A stretch of 5,819 bases of DNA, taken from NCBI GenBank assembly GCA_036403035.1, contig DASWRT010000288.1:1-5819 (forward strand). Direction: 5' to 3'. The notes beneath the pieces are model-generated. The model had not been told where the DNA came from. It saw only the letters and a list, made by a program, of their open reading frames with translations, and made no database searches. This DNA is from DASWRT01 sp036403035. GTDB lineage: Bacteria; Pseudomonadota; Alphaproteobacteria; ATCC43930; CGMCC-115725. A program made the translations under genes and the position numbers. Each line of letters begins with the position of its first letter. Within the stretch, counting starts at the first letter, position 1. This document shows positions 1-5,819 of this stretch, one piece after another.

Positions 1-280
1 ATGGCAGGTATTCCGCGCGCTGCCGGCGCGTGGAGTCGCTATCCAGTTCCCTGTCCCTATTTATCTCCCGTGTCCCCGATTCACGGCTAATGTGCCACAC
101 CCTCCGGATTCCGGCGCTGCGGCATCGATTGCCCTCACCGCGGGGTGTGGTTCCGTGTAGAATGCGCGCTTCGATTTTGCCGACGAGCCCCCACAGCCCT
201 GTCATTCGCCGCCATCGTTTCGTGTTGATCGAGAACATTGCGTCCACGCGCCGTCCCGCCGCCGCGGTGATTCCGTCCGC
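1..280. other. Upstream intergenic region of the SNF2 gene
   Basis: No convincing gene lies here. An ATG at position 1 opens a frame that stops at 88-90 after 29 codons, with no visible family signature, and other short frames look like chance. The stretch is less GC-rich than the genes, as expected for a leader. The frame of the downstream gene is open back to a TAG at 158-160 but has no ATG, GTG or TTG before 281, so the start there is well bounded. A TAGAAT at 158-163 resembles a -10 box, but nothing resembling a -35 box lies 16-18 bases before it, so I do not call a promoter. Two related motifs, CTGTCCCTATT at 51-61 and GTGTCCCCGATT at 70-81, may be remnants of a dispersed repeat. Four GANTC sites lie at 33, 78, 107 and 269. 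Confidence 0.6.
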
Positions 281-3200
281 ATGACCAGCACCAGCAGCGC
301 TCCGGCGCCGGCTGCGCCTTCGCGCACGCCCTTCTCGCACGACGACCTTGCACGCATCTTCGACGCGAAGACGCTGAAGCGCGGCCGCACGCTGGTCCTC
401 AACGGCGCCGTCAGCCTCGTCGGGACCGCCGGTCCGGCGATCGACTCGATCGTCGTCGATCTCGGGCAGCGTCAATCCGTGACGGTGCTGCCGGCGCCGC
501 TCGGGCGAAGCAGCACCCGCATCGTCTTCTCCAACCAATGCGGCTGTGGTCGCAACGCCTGCTCGCACATGGCGGCGACCGCGCTCGCCGTACTCGACCA
601 GGACCCGTCCTGGCGCCGCCCGGTTCAAGGCTCTTTCCTCGACGCGCTGGCGACATCGCCGGCCGGCGGCGCCGCCGTCGCCGGCCGGGAGCGCCCGGTT
701 CCGGCTGCTTCGGCGCCGCGGGCGCCGGCCAAGCCCGCGCCGGCCGCCGCTTCTCCGCCGCCGGCCGCCGCCGAGCAGCGGCGCGTCGCCTTCACGCTGG
801 AGCCCGGCGCAGGGGACCGCGCCTTCTTCGTCGGCGTGATGGTCGAGGTGTTCGGTCCGCGGACCTACCGGCTGGAGCCGAGCAACCCGCGCGACGCGAT
901 CGCGGCAGCGGCAGCGGGCGAAACGGGCGACGCCGACCGCGCGCTCTGCCGCCTGCTCGGCGGCTCCGATCAGCACCGCGTCGGCATCGCCGCCCAGCCG
1001 GCGCAGATCGCCGAGATCCTGCTGAAGCGTCTGCTCGCGAGCGGACGGTGCCAGTGGCGCAACACCGGAAAGGTGCTCGCCGAAGGGCTGTCGCGGCGCA
1101 TCGTCGCCGAGCGGCGCGACGGCGGCGGCGGCGGACCGAAGGGCGGTGGCGGGGTGCTCGTCTATCCCGGCCTTCCGGCGGGGAGCGCGGTGATACAGGC
1201 CGCGACCGCGTGGTACGTCGATGCCGCGGCCGGCACGATGGGGCCCGCCGAGCTGCATGTCGTCGAGCCCCGGCCGCCCGTCGTGGCGCGCGTGCCGGCG
1301 GCGCCGCGCCCGGCGGGGATCGCCGTGCGCCGGCCGCCGGCGCCGCCGGCCGGCGCGGTCCGTCCCGTGACTGTGCCGGCCGGGCGCGGCTCGAGCGACG
1401 TGCCGGTGATCGTCGAGGCGAAGCCGGTGCCGCTGCTGCGCCTGACGCGGCTGGTGCTGCCCGGCATCGACGGGCGGCAGGAGCCGCTCGATGCGGCGAC
1501 GCTGAGTTTCGCCTACGACGCGGCGGTGATCGACCCGGATGACGAGCGCCAGTTCGCGCGCATCGAGCGGCCGGGCGGCGAGGTCGTGTTCGCGCGCCGC
1601 GACCGTGCCGCCGAGAGCACCGCGCTCGAAGCGCTGCGCGAGGCCGGGCTGGCGATGCTGCGCCTCGCGGCGGGCCGCGACGACAAGGGCACGCGCGTCC
1701 ACACCTATCGCGGGCGCGAAGCGGCCGAGCGCTGGGACGCCTTCGTCGCCGACCGCATCCCGGCGCTTGAGGCGGCGGGCTGGCGCATCGAAGTCGGCGA
1801 GGAGTTCGGGCCGAAGCTGATCGACGTGATCGAGGAAGGCGATTGGCAGGCCGAGATCGTCGATACCGGCGACGGCTGGTTCTCGCTCGACATGGGAATC
1901 GATGTCGACGGCGTGCGCCTGCCGCTGCTGCCGATCCTGATGCCGCTCGTCGAGCAGGGCGGCATGGCGGCGGCGCGGATCGTCGACGGCAAGCTGCATG
2001 CGCGCCTTCCGGACGGGCGCATCCTGGCGCTCCCGGCCGACCGCGTCGCGAAGCTGCTCGCGACGCTGGAGGAGATGATCGACGCGGCGCGCATCACCGC
2101 CGGCGGCAAGATGTTCCTGCCGGCCGCCGAAGCGAATGCCGTACTCGACATCGAATCGCTCATCGCGACGCGCTGGCAGAACGCCGAGGCGATCCGTGCC
2201 TATGCGATGAAGCTGCGCGACGGCGACGAGCTGCCGGAGGTGCCGCTGCCGCCGGGCTTCCGCGCCGAGCTGCGCCCCTACCAGCGGCAGGGGCTGGACT
2301 GGCTTCAGCATCTGCGCGCCAACGGCATGGCCGGCCTCCTCGCCGACGACATGGGGCTGGGGAAGACGGCGCAGACCCTCGCTCACATCGCCGTCGAGCA
2401 TCACGACGGCCGGCTCACCGATCCGGCGCTGATCGTCGTGCCGACCAGCCTCGTCGCGAACTGGGTTTCGGAGGCCGCGAAGTTCGTGCCGCACCTGCGC
2501 GTGCTCGTGCTGCACGGGCTAGACCGGCACGGACGGCGGCACGAGATCGCGCGCGCCGACATCGTCGTCACGACCTACACGGTGCTGACCCGCGACGCCG
2601 AGCTGATGCAGGAAACCGCGTGGCACCTCGTCGTGCTCGACGAGGCGCAGGCGATCAAGAACCCGGACGCCAAGGTGACGCGCGCCGTCTGCGGTCTGAC
2701 GGCGCGGCACCGCCTCTCGCTGTCCGGCACGCCGATCGAGAACAACCTGTCGGAGATCTGGGCGCAGTTCGCCTTCCTGATGCCGGGGCTGCTCGGCGAC
2801 CGCAAGACCTTCGCGAAGCGCTTCCGGGCGCCGATCGAGAAGCAGGGCAACACCGCCCGCCGTATCCAGCTCGCGCGGCGGATCAAGCCGTTCCTGCTGC
2901 GCCGGACCAAGGCCGCCGTCGCGGCCGACTTGCCGCCCAAGACCGAGATCGTCCGCCGCGTCGACCTCGACGGCGACCAGCGCGACCTCTACGAGACGAT
3001 CCGCCTCTCGATGCACGAGAAGGTGCGCGAGGAGATCGCCGCGCACACGCTCGCCAAGAGTCAGATCGTCGTGCTCGACGCGCTGCTGAAGCTGCGGCAG
3101 GCCTGCTGCGACCCGCGCCTCGTCAAGCTCGCGGCGGCGCGCGGCGTCGAGGGCAGCGGCAAGCTCGCGGCGCTGATAGAGATGCTGCGCGAGATGCTGC

Positions 3201-3733
3201 CGGACGGGCGGCGCGTGCTCGTCTTCTCGCAGTTCACCTCGATGCTCGCCCTCATCAAGGAGGAGCTGGCGAAGGACGGGATCGAGTATGTCGAGCTGAC
3301 CGGCTCGACGGTCGACCGCGCGACGCCGGTGCAGCGCTTCCAGGCGGGCGAGGTGCCGCTGTTCCTGATCAGCCTCAAGGCCGGCGGCCGCGGTCTCAAC
3401 CTCACCGCCGCCGACACGGTGATCCACTACGATCCCTGGTGGAACCCGGCCGTCGAGGCGCAGGCGACCGACCGCGCCTACCGTATCGGCCAGGACAAGC
3501 CGGTCTTCGTCTACAAGCTGATCGCCGCCGGCACGGTCGAGGAGCGCATCCTGGATCTTCAGGCGAAGAAGGGCCGCCTCGCGGCGGGCGCGCTCGACGA
3601 CAAGGCGGCGGCGGCCGAGGAGCCCGGCGGCGCGAATGCACCCGGGCTCGACACCGACGACATCGACTTCCTGTTCGGCCCCGGCCCTGCCGGTGCGGCG
3701 GACGCGCCGCCGCCGGCCGAAGCCGCCGACTGA
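281..3733 (+). CDS. SWIM zinc finger SNF2-family DEAD/DEAH-type ATPase (helicase-like)
   Basis: This is an 1150-residue SF2 ATPase of the SNF2 class, expected to be cytoplasmic and to use ATP to translocate on DNA or remodel protein-DNA complexes. Its exact substrate is unknown. A SWIM zinc finger (C87, C89, C94, H96) is followed by a Pro/Ala-rich linker (about 128-166). Next come accessory regions carrying GRCQW (256-260) and WYVD (311-314), typical of proteobacterial members, and a region with GWF near 532. The ATPase core follows: motif I with K695, motif II DEAQ at 787-790, motif III SGTP at 815-818, motif IV near 978-989, motif V near 1033-1045 and motif VI QATDRAYRIGQ at 1061-1071 with arginines R1065 and R1068. 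All catalytic motifs look intact and the length is normal for the family. The tail is acidic and Ala/Pro-rich, with DIDFLF at 1127-1132. ATG 281 is the first possible start in the open frame. Only a weak GGTGA (266-270) precedes it. A role in transcription recycling, repair or defence cannot be decided from the sequence. Confidence 0.96.
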   Translation: MTSTSSAPAPAAPSRTPFSHDDLARIFDAKTLKRGRTLVLNGAVSLVGTAGPAIDSIVVDLGQRQSVTVLPAPLGRSSTRIVFSNQCGCGRNACSHMAATALAVLDQDPSWRRPVQGSFLDALATSPAGGAAVAGRERPVPAASAPRAPAKPAPAAASPPPAAAEQRRVAFTLEPGAGDRAFFVGVMVEVFGPRTYRLEPSNPRDAIAAAAAGETGDADRALCRLLGGSDQHRVGIAAQPAQIAEILLKRLLASGRCQWRNTGKVLAEGLSRRIVAERRDGGGGGPKGGGGVLVYPGLPAGSAVIQAATAWYVDAAAGTMGPAELHVVEPRPPVVARVPAAPRPAGIAVRRPPAPPAGAVRPVTVPAGRGSSDVPVIVEAKPVPLLRLTRLVLPGIDGRQEPLDAATLSFAYDAAVIDPDDERQFARIERPGGEVVFARRDRAAESTALEALREAGLAMLRLAAGRDDKGTRVHTYRGREAAERWDAFVADRIPALEAAGWRIEVGEEFGPKLIDVIEEGDWQAEIVDTGDGWFSLDMGIDVDGVRLPLLPILMPLVEQGGMAAARIVDGKLHARLPDGRILALPADRVAKLLATLEEMIDAARITAGGKMFLPAAEANAVLDIESLIATRWQNAEAIRAYAMKLRDGDELPEVPLPPGFRAELRPYQRQGLDWLQHLRANGMAGLLADDMGLGKTAQTLAHIAVEHHDGRLTDPALIVVPTSLVANWVSEAAKFVPHLRVLVLHGLDRHGRRHEIARADIVVTTYTVLTRDAELMQETAWHLVVLDEAQAIKNPDAKVTRAVCGLTARHRLSLSGTPIENNLSEIWAQFAFLMPGLLGDRKTFAKRFRAPIEKQGNTARRIQLARRIKPFLLRRTKAAVAADLPPKTEIVRRVDLDGDQRDLYETIRLSMHEKVREEIAAHTLAKSQIVVLDALLKLRQACCDPRLVKLAAARGVEGSGKLAALIEMLREMLPDGRRVLVFSQFTSMLALIKEELAKDGIEYVELTGSTVDRATPVQRFQAGEVPLFLISLKAGGRGLNLTAADTVIHYDPWWNPAVEAQATDRAYRIGQDKPVFVYKLIAAGTVEERILDLQAKKGRLAAGALDDKAAAAEEPGGANAPGLDTDDIDFLFGPGPAGAADAPPPAEAAD

Positions 3734-3990
3734 GGGTGAGCATTGCGCTTGGGTTCGGAAACGCTCTGCGCGGATTCCCCCACCCCGACCCTTCCCCGCA
3801 AGGGGGGAGGGAGAAGATGCCGTCACGCTCCATCCTGCTCCCTCCCCCCTTGCGGGGGAGGGTCGGGGCGGAGGAAGCCGGCGCGATGCCGGGCTGACCG
3901 CTCCAGGCTCGATCGCGATCCGCGCCGGTCTCCCGGCGAGGCGATGCACCAACGCCGGCAGGCAAACCGCCGCCGCGGGTCAGACGCGAG
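3734..3990. other. Intergenic region between the SNF2 and DUF1345 genes
   Basis: There is no gene here. Its main content is the inverted repeat at 3775-3876. A perfect 10-base palindrome, GATCGCGATC, lies at 3911-3920, about 70 bases before the next start. It could be an operator but may be chance in such GC-rich sequence. I see no clear -35/-10 pair and no stem followed by a T-run. Confidence 0.7.
3775..3876. repeat. Large GC-rich inverted repeat (REP/BIME-like palindrome pair)
   Basis: The arm at 3775-3813 is complementary to the arm at 3838-3876 with three mismatches in 39 positions; the inner 34 positions (3780-3813 and 3838-3871) have two. A 24-base unique loop (3814-3837) separates them. 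Each arm is also an imperfect palindrome, with CCTTCCCC and GGGGGGAGGG flanking a central GCAA on the left arm. A C-rich palindrome centred on GCAAGG and ending in GGGAGGGAG matches my memory of dispersed intergenic palindromes in alphaproteobacterial genomes. This was not checked by search. The RNA could fold into a very stable stem about 40 bases after the SNF2 stop codon, so it may protect the 3' end or stop transcription. It lacks the T-run of an intrinsic terminator. Confidence 0.85.
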
Positions 3991-4677
3991 ATGGTGATCC
4001 GCCCCATCGTTCGCGTCGGGCGGACGGTTCGGAACCGGCCTCGCCTCTTCGTCTGCATGGCGCTCGGCGCCATAGCCGGGCTGCTGCTTCCCGAGACGCT
4101 GCATCCGGCGACCCGCATGCTCGCCGGCTGGGATTCCGCGACTGGACTGTATTTGGTCTCGGTCTTCCTGATGATGGCACGCGCCACGCCTGCGACGATG
4201 CGGATGCGCGCCGAGCGCGAGGACGAGGGGCGCTGGGCGATCCTCGGCTTCGCCGCCACGGCGGCGTGCTTCAGCCTCGGCGCCATCGTCTCGATGCTCG
4301 CCGGGACCAAGGACCTGCCTTCGCCGATCGCCGGGCTGCACGTCGCGCTCGCCGCGGTCACCGTGCTGCTGTCGTGGCTGTTCCTGCACACGACGTTCGC
4401 GGTGCACTACGCGCATGATTATTACGGCAGTTCCGACGACGGGCGGGGGCGCGGCGCGCGGACCAGGGGCGGCCTCGCCTTTCCCGACGAGAAGGTTCCA
4501 GACTACTGGGACTTCCTCTATTTCGCCTTCGTGATCGGGATGACCGGACAGGTCTCCGATGTCGCCGTCTCGTCGCGCCCGCTGCGCCGCCTCGCGCTGC
4601 TGCACGGCGTGATCGCCTTCTTCTTCAACACCGTGATTCTCGCGCTCACGATCAACATCGCGGCGAGCCTTATCTGA
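3991..4677 (+). CDS. DUF1345 family multi-pass inner membrane protein
   Basis: This is a 228-residue integral membrane protein of the DUF1345 family, whose biochemical function is unknown. Hydrophobic segments lie near residues 18-37, 50-64, 83-105, 113-136, 172-187 and 201-224. A basic N-terminus (several Arg in residues 4-18) is consistent with a cytoplasmic start. Family hallmarks are visible: SWLFLHTTFAVHYAHDYY at 128-145, GGLAFP at 160-165, PDYWDFLYFAF at 170-180, IGMTGQVSD at 182-190 and FFFNT at 210-214. The loop at 147-160 is unusually rich in Gly and Arg. ATG 3991 gives the length expected for the family, but no good Shine-Dalgarno precedes it. GTG 3994 would differ by only one residue. 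It follows the SNF2 gene after 257 bases that include the inverted repeat, so it probably has its own promoter. No transport substrate or partner can be inferred. Confidence 0.93.
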   Translation: MVIRPIVRVGRTVRNRPRLFVCMALGAIAGLLLPETLHPATRMLAGWDSATGLYLVSVFLMMARATPATMRMRAEREDEGRWAILGFAATAACFSLGAIVSMLAGTKDLPSPIAGLHVALAAVTVLLSWLFLHTTFAVHYAHDYYGSSDDGRGRGARTRGGLAFPDEKVPDYWDFLYFAFVIGMTGQVSDVAVSSRPLRRLALLHGVIAFFFNTVILALTINIAASLI

Positions 4678-4732
4678 CGCAGTGTTCCAGCGTTACGCGA
4701 TCGTGACCGCGTATTCAGGAACGCTTAAGGCG

Positions 4733-4763
4733 TCCGGCCGATGCTTGCGGGCCGGAGGCGACG
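4733..4763 (+). promoter_or_regulatory. Strong ribosome binding site with an overlapping hairpin, upstream of the small CxxC gene
   Basis: GGAGG at 4754-4758 lies five bases before ATG 4764. It is the best Shine-Dalgarno match in the window and fixes the start of the small gene. TCCGGCC at 4733-4739 is perfectly complementary to GGCCGGA at 4750-4756, giving a 7-bp GC-rich stem with a 10-base loop. The right arm covers the first three bases of GGAGG, so in RNA the stem would partly hide the site. Whether this matters in vivo is inference. The rest of the 4678-4763 gap shows no clear promoter or terminator. Confidence 0.6.
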
Positions 4764-5000
4764 ATGATCGAACTCGTCAACGGATACGTCTGCCGCGACT
4801 GCACCGACGTTTCGCTCGCCAAGCGCGGCGTCGACCCCGCGCACCCGCCGGACAAGCCCGGCGCGGCGGACGCGAAGGATGATACGAAGAACAGCCGCAA
4901 TCCCGGCGATCCCGCCGCAGCCGCCTCGCCGACGCCGCTCGGCGCCAATCAGCCGCTCGCCGACGGACCGCGCGGGACGGTGCTCAATCTCCTGGCCTGA
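4764..5000 (+). CDS. Small conserved-looking hypothetical protein with a CxxC pair
   Basis: I do not recognise a named family. The 78-residue product begins with a compact, gene-like segment (about residues 1-28) holding its only two cysteines, C10 and C13, in CRDC. From about residue 29 to 68 it is rich in Pro, Ala, Asp, Asn and Gly and is probably disordered. A short hydrophobic end, GTVLNLLA, covers 71-78. There is no signal peptide or membrane segment, so it is probably cytoplasmic. One CxxC pair could bind metal only as half a site, for example in a dimer, or could be redox-active; both are inference. Support for a real gene is the GGAGG five bases before the ATG, the ordered N-terminus and the fit between neighbours. 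It starts 86 bases after the DUF1345 stop, so co-transcription is possible but unproven. Confidence 0.75.
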   Translation: MIELVNGYVCRDCTDVSLAKRGVDPAHPPDKPGAADAKDDTKNSRNPGDPAAAASPTPLGANQPLADGPRGTVLNLLA

Positions 5001-5012
5001 CCGCCGCCCCTT

Positions 5013-5819
5013 TCACTCCGTCGCCTGAAGCTGCCGAAGCCTCTCTTGCAGTTCGGTCCACCGATAGGGCTTGCTGACGAAGGAGAAATCGCCAGCCAAA
5101 CCGTGCTCGGCGGATAGCGTCGCCATGGGATAGCCGGAGGCGAGCAGAACCTTGAGGCCGGGCCGGATGCGACGGGCCCGGCGGGCCAGTTCGACGCCGC
5201 TCATCCCCCGCGGCATCACGATGTCCGAGAACAGGACATCGATATGCTGATCGCGCGTCAGCATCTGCAGCGCGCTGACGCCGTCGTCGGCCGTCAGCAC
5301 GTCGTAGCCCAACGCGCGCAGCGTCTCGATGGCCACTTGGAGCACGTCGGGATCATCCTCGACCACCAGTACCGTCCCCACGCTGGTCACCTTGACGTCC
5401 TGGCTGTGTTCCGACGCGTCGTCCGCCTCCACGCCCGCAACGGCCGGCAGATAGAAGCTGACGGTCGTGCCGCGTCCGACTTTGCTGTCGATCTCGACAT
5501 GCCCGCCGGACTGGGTGACGAACCCGTAGACTTGGCTGAGGCCGAGGCCGGTTCCCTTTCCCACGTCCTTGGTGGTGTAGAACGGCTCGAACGCCCGCGC
5601 CATGACGTCCGGGCTCATGCCTTCTCCGGTATCCTCGACACTGACGGCGACGTACCTGCCCGGCGCGATGCCGGACATGATCGACGCGCGCCGCTGGTCG
5701 ATCTCGACGAGGTCCGTCGTAATCGTCAGCCGGCCGCCATGCTCCTTCATGGCGTCCCGCGCGTTGATGACGAGGTTGAGCAGCGCCGCCTCGAATTGCG
5801 GCGCGTCGATGAGCGCTAT
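5013..5819 (-). CDS. Hybrid sensor histidine kinase, C-terminal part (HATPase plus receiver), partial
   Basis: The last 268 residues are visible; the start lies beyond the right edge. Counting from the first visible residue, the ATPase domain shows the N box with N19 and RDAM (21-24), the G1 box DTGEGM (63-68), the F box AFEPFYTTK (76-84) and the G2 box GKGTGLGL (87-94). After a linker (about 124-148) comes a receiver domain with acidic residues E154, D155 and D156, phosphoacceptor D199, S228 and K250. All key residues are present, so both modules look functional. The kinase would bind ATP, phosphorylate a histidine outside the window, and pass the phosphate to its own D199 or to a partner. 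The sensor and histidine domains are not visible, so the signal is unknown. An internal ATG at 5750 falls inside the N box and is not the start. No separate response regulator is seen in the window. The gene runs towards the small CxxC gene. Confidence 0.95.
   Translation of the reverse strand: MALIDAPQFEAALLNLVINARDAMKEHGGRLTITTDLVEIDQRRASIMSGIAPGRYVAVSVEDTGEGMSPDVMARAFEPFYTTKDVGKGTGLGLSQVYGFVTQSGGHVEIDSKVGRGTTVSFYLPAVAGVEADDASEHSQDVKVTSVGTVLVVEDDPDVLQVAIETLRALGYDVLTADDGVSALQMLTRDQHIDVLFSDIVMPRGMSGVELARRARRIRPGLKVLLASGYPMATLSAEHGLAGDFSFVSKPYRWTELQERLRQLQATE

Noticed and set aside
129..163. Possible promoter made of TTGCCC (129-134) and TAGAAT (158-163)
   Set aside because: The spacer is 23 bases, far from the 16-18 expected, and no better -35 match sits at the right distance.
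30..284. Open frame of 84 codons upstream of and overlapping the SNF2 start
   Set aside because: It has no good ribosome binding site and no family signature, and its composition looks random. The overlap alone is not evidence of a leader peptide.
538..1542. Plus-strand open frame of 334 codons in the 5' half of the SNF2 gene
   Set aside because: It is an Arg/Ala/Gly-only product in a shifted frame, and the SWIM finger and accessory motifs are in the other frame.
3775..3876. Inverted repeat read as an intrinsic terminator or a CRISPR fragment
   Set aside because: There is no T-run after the stem, and only two inverted copies exist with no regular direct repeats and spacers. A REP-like palindrome pair fits better.
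1843..3897. Long plus-strand open frame of 684 codons inside the SNF2 gene
   Set aside because: Its product is almost wholly Arg, Ala, Gly and Pro without domains. It is the shifted reading of the GC-rich SNF2 gene, whose frame carries all the SNF2 motifs.
3911..3920. Perfect palindrome GATCGCGATC before the DUF1345 gene
   Set aside because: Ten bases is short and such palindromes are common in GC-rich sequence. Without conservation or a nearby promoter I do not call it an operator.
2519..3952. Minus-strand open frame of 477 codons
   Set aside because: It is antisense to the SNF2 core and the inverted repeat, has low-complexity Arg/Leu/Ala composition and no recognisable family. It is a GC-driven shadow.
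3402..4605. Two minus-strand open frames (329 and 260 codons) opposite the DUF1345 gene
   Set aside because: They run across the SNF2 end, the repeat and DUF1345 without motifs, while the plus strand encodes a clear DUF1345 protein.
5013..5750. Kinase gene starting at the internal ATG at 5750
   Set aside because: The frame continues upstream to the window edge and the residues before this methionine complete the N box of the ATPase domain, so the gene is truncated by the window.

Overview
The GC-rich base composition, the gene families and the repeat type suggest an alphaproteobacterium, possibly of the Hyphomicrobiales (Rhizobiales). This is recognised by eye; no search was run. The window looks like ordinary chromosome: two larger genes of known families, one small conserved-looking gene and the end of a signalling gene. 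I find no tRNA, rRNA, CRISPR array, intact insertion sequence or phage gene.

Layout. Positions 1-280 hold no convincing gene and serve as the leader of the first gene. Their first 90 bases carry two related short motifs that may be repeat debris. Positions 281-3733 (+) encode an 1150-residue SNF2-family ATPase with an N-terminal SWIM zinc finger. Positions 3734-3990 are intergenic and are dominated by a large inverted repeat of about 39-base arms, of the dispersed GC-rich palindrome type. Positions 3991-4677 (+) encode a DUF1345 multi-pass membrane protein. Positions 4764-5000 (+) encode a 78-residue protein with one CxxC pair and a disordered tail, preceded by a good Shine-Dalgarno site. Positions 5013-5819 (-) are the C-terminal part of a hybrid sensor histidine kinase (ATPase domain plus receiver domain). 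Its start lies beyond the right edge.

How the genes relate. The three plus-strand genes are separated by 257 and 86 bases, so they need not be one operon, and nothing in their content ties them to a shared pathway. The kinase converges on the small gene with only 12 bases between stop codons. I see no evidence of a new multi-gene system. The items most worth a second look are the small CxxC protein, the paired palindrome after the SNF2 gene, the hairpin over the small gene's ribosome binding site, and the isolated acidic-hydrophobic motif in the SNF2 tail.
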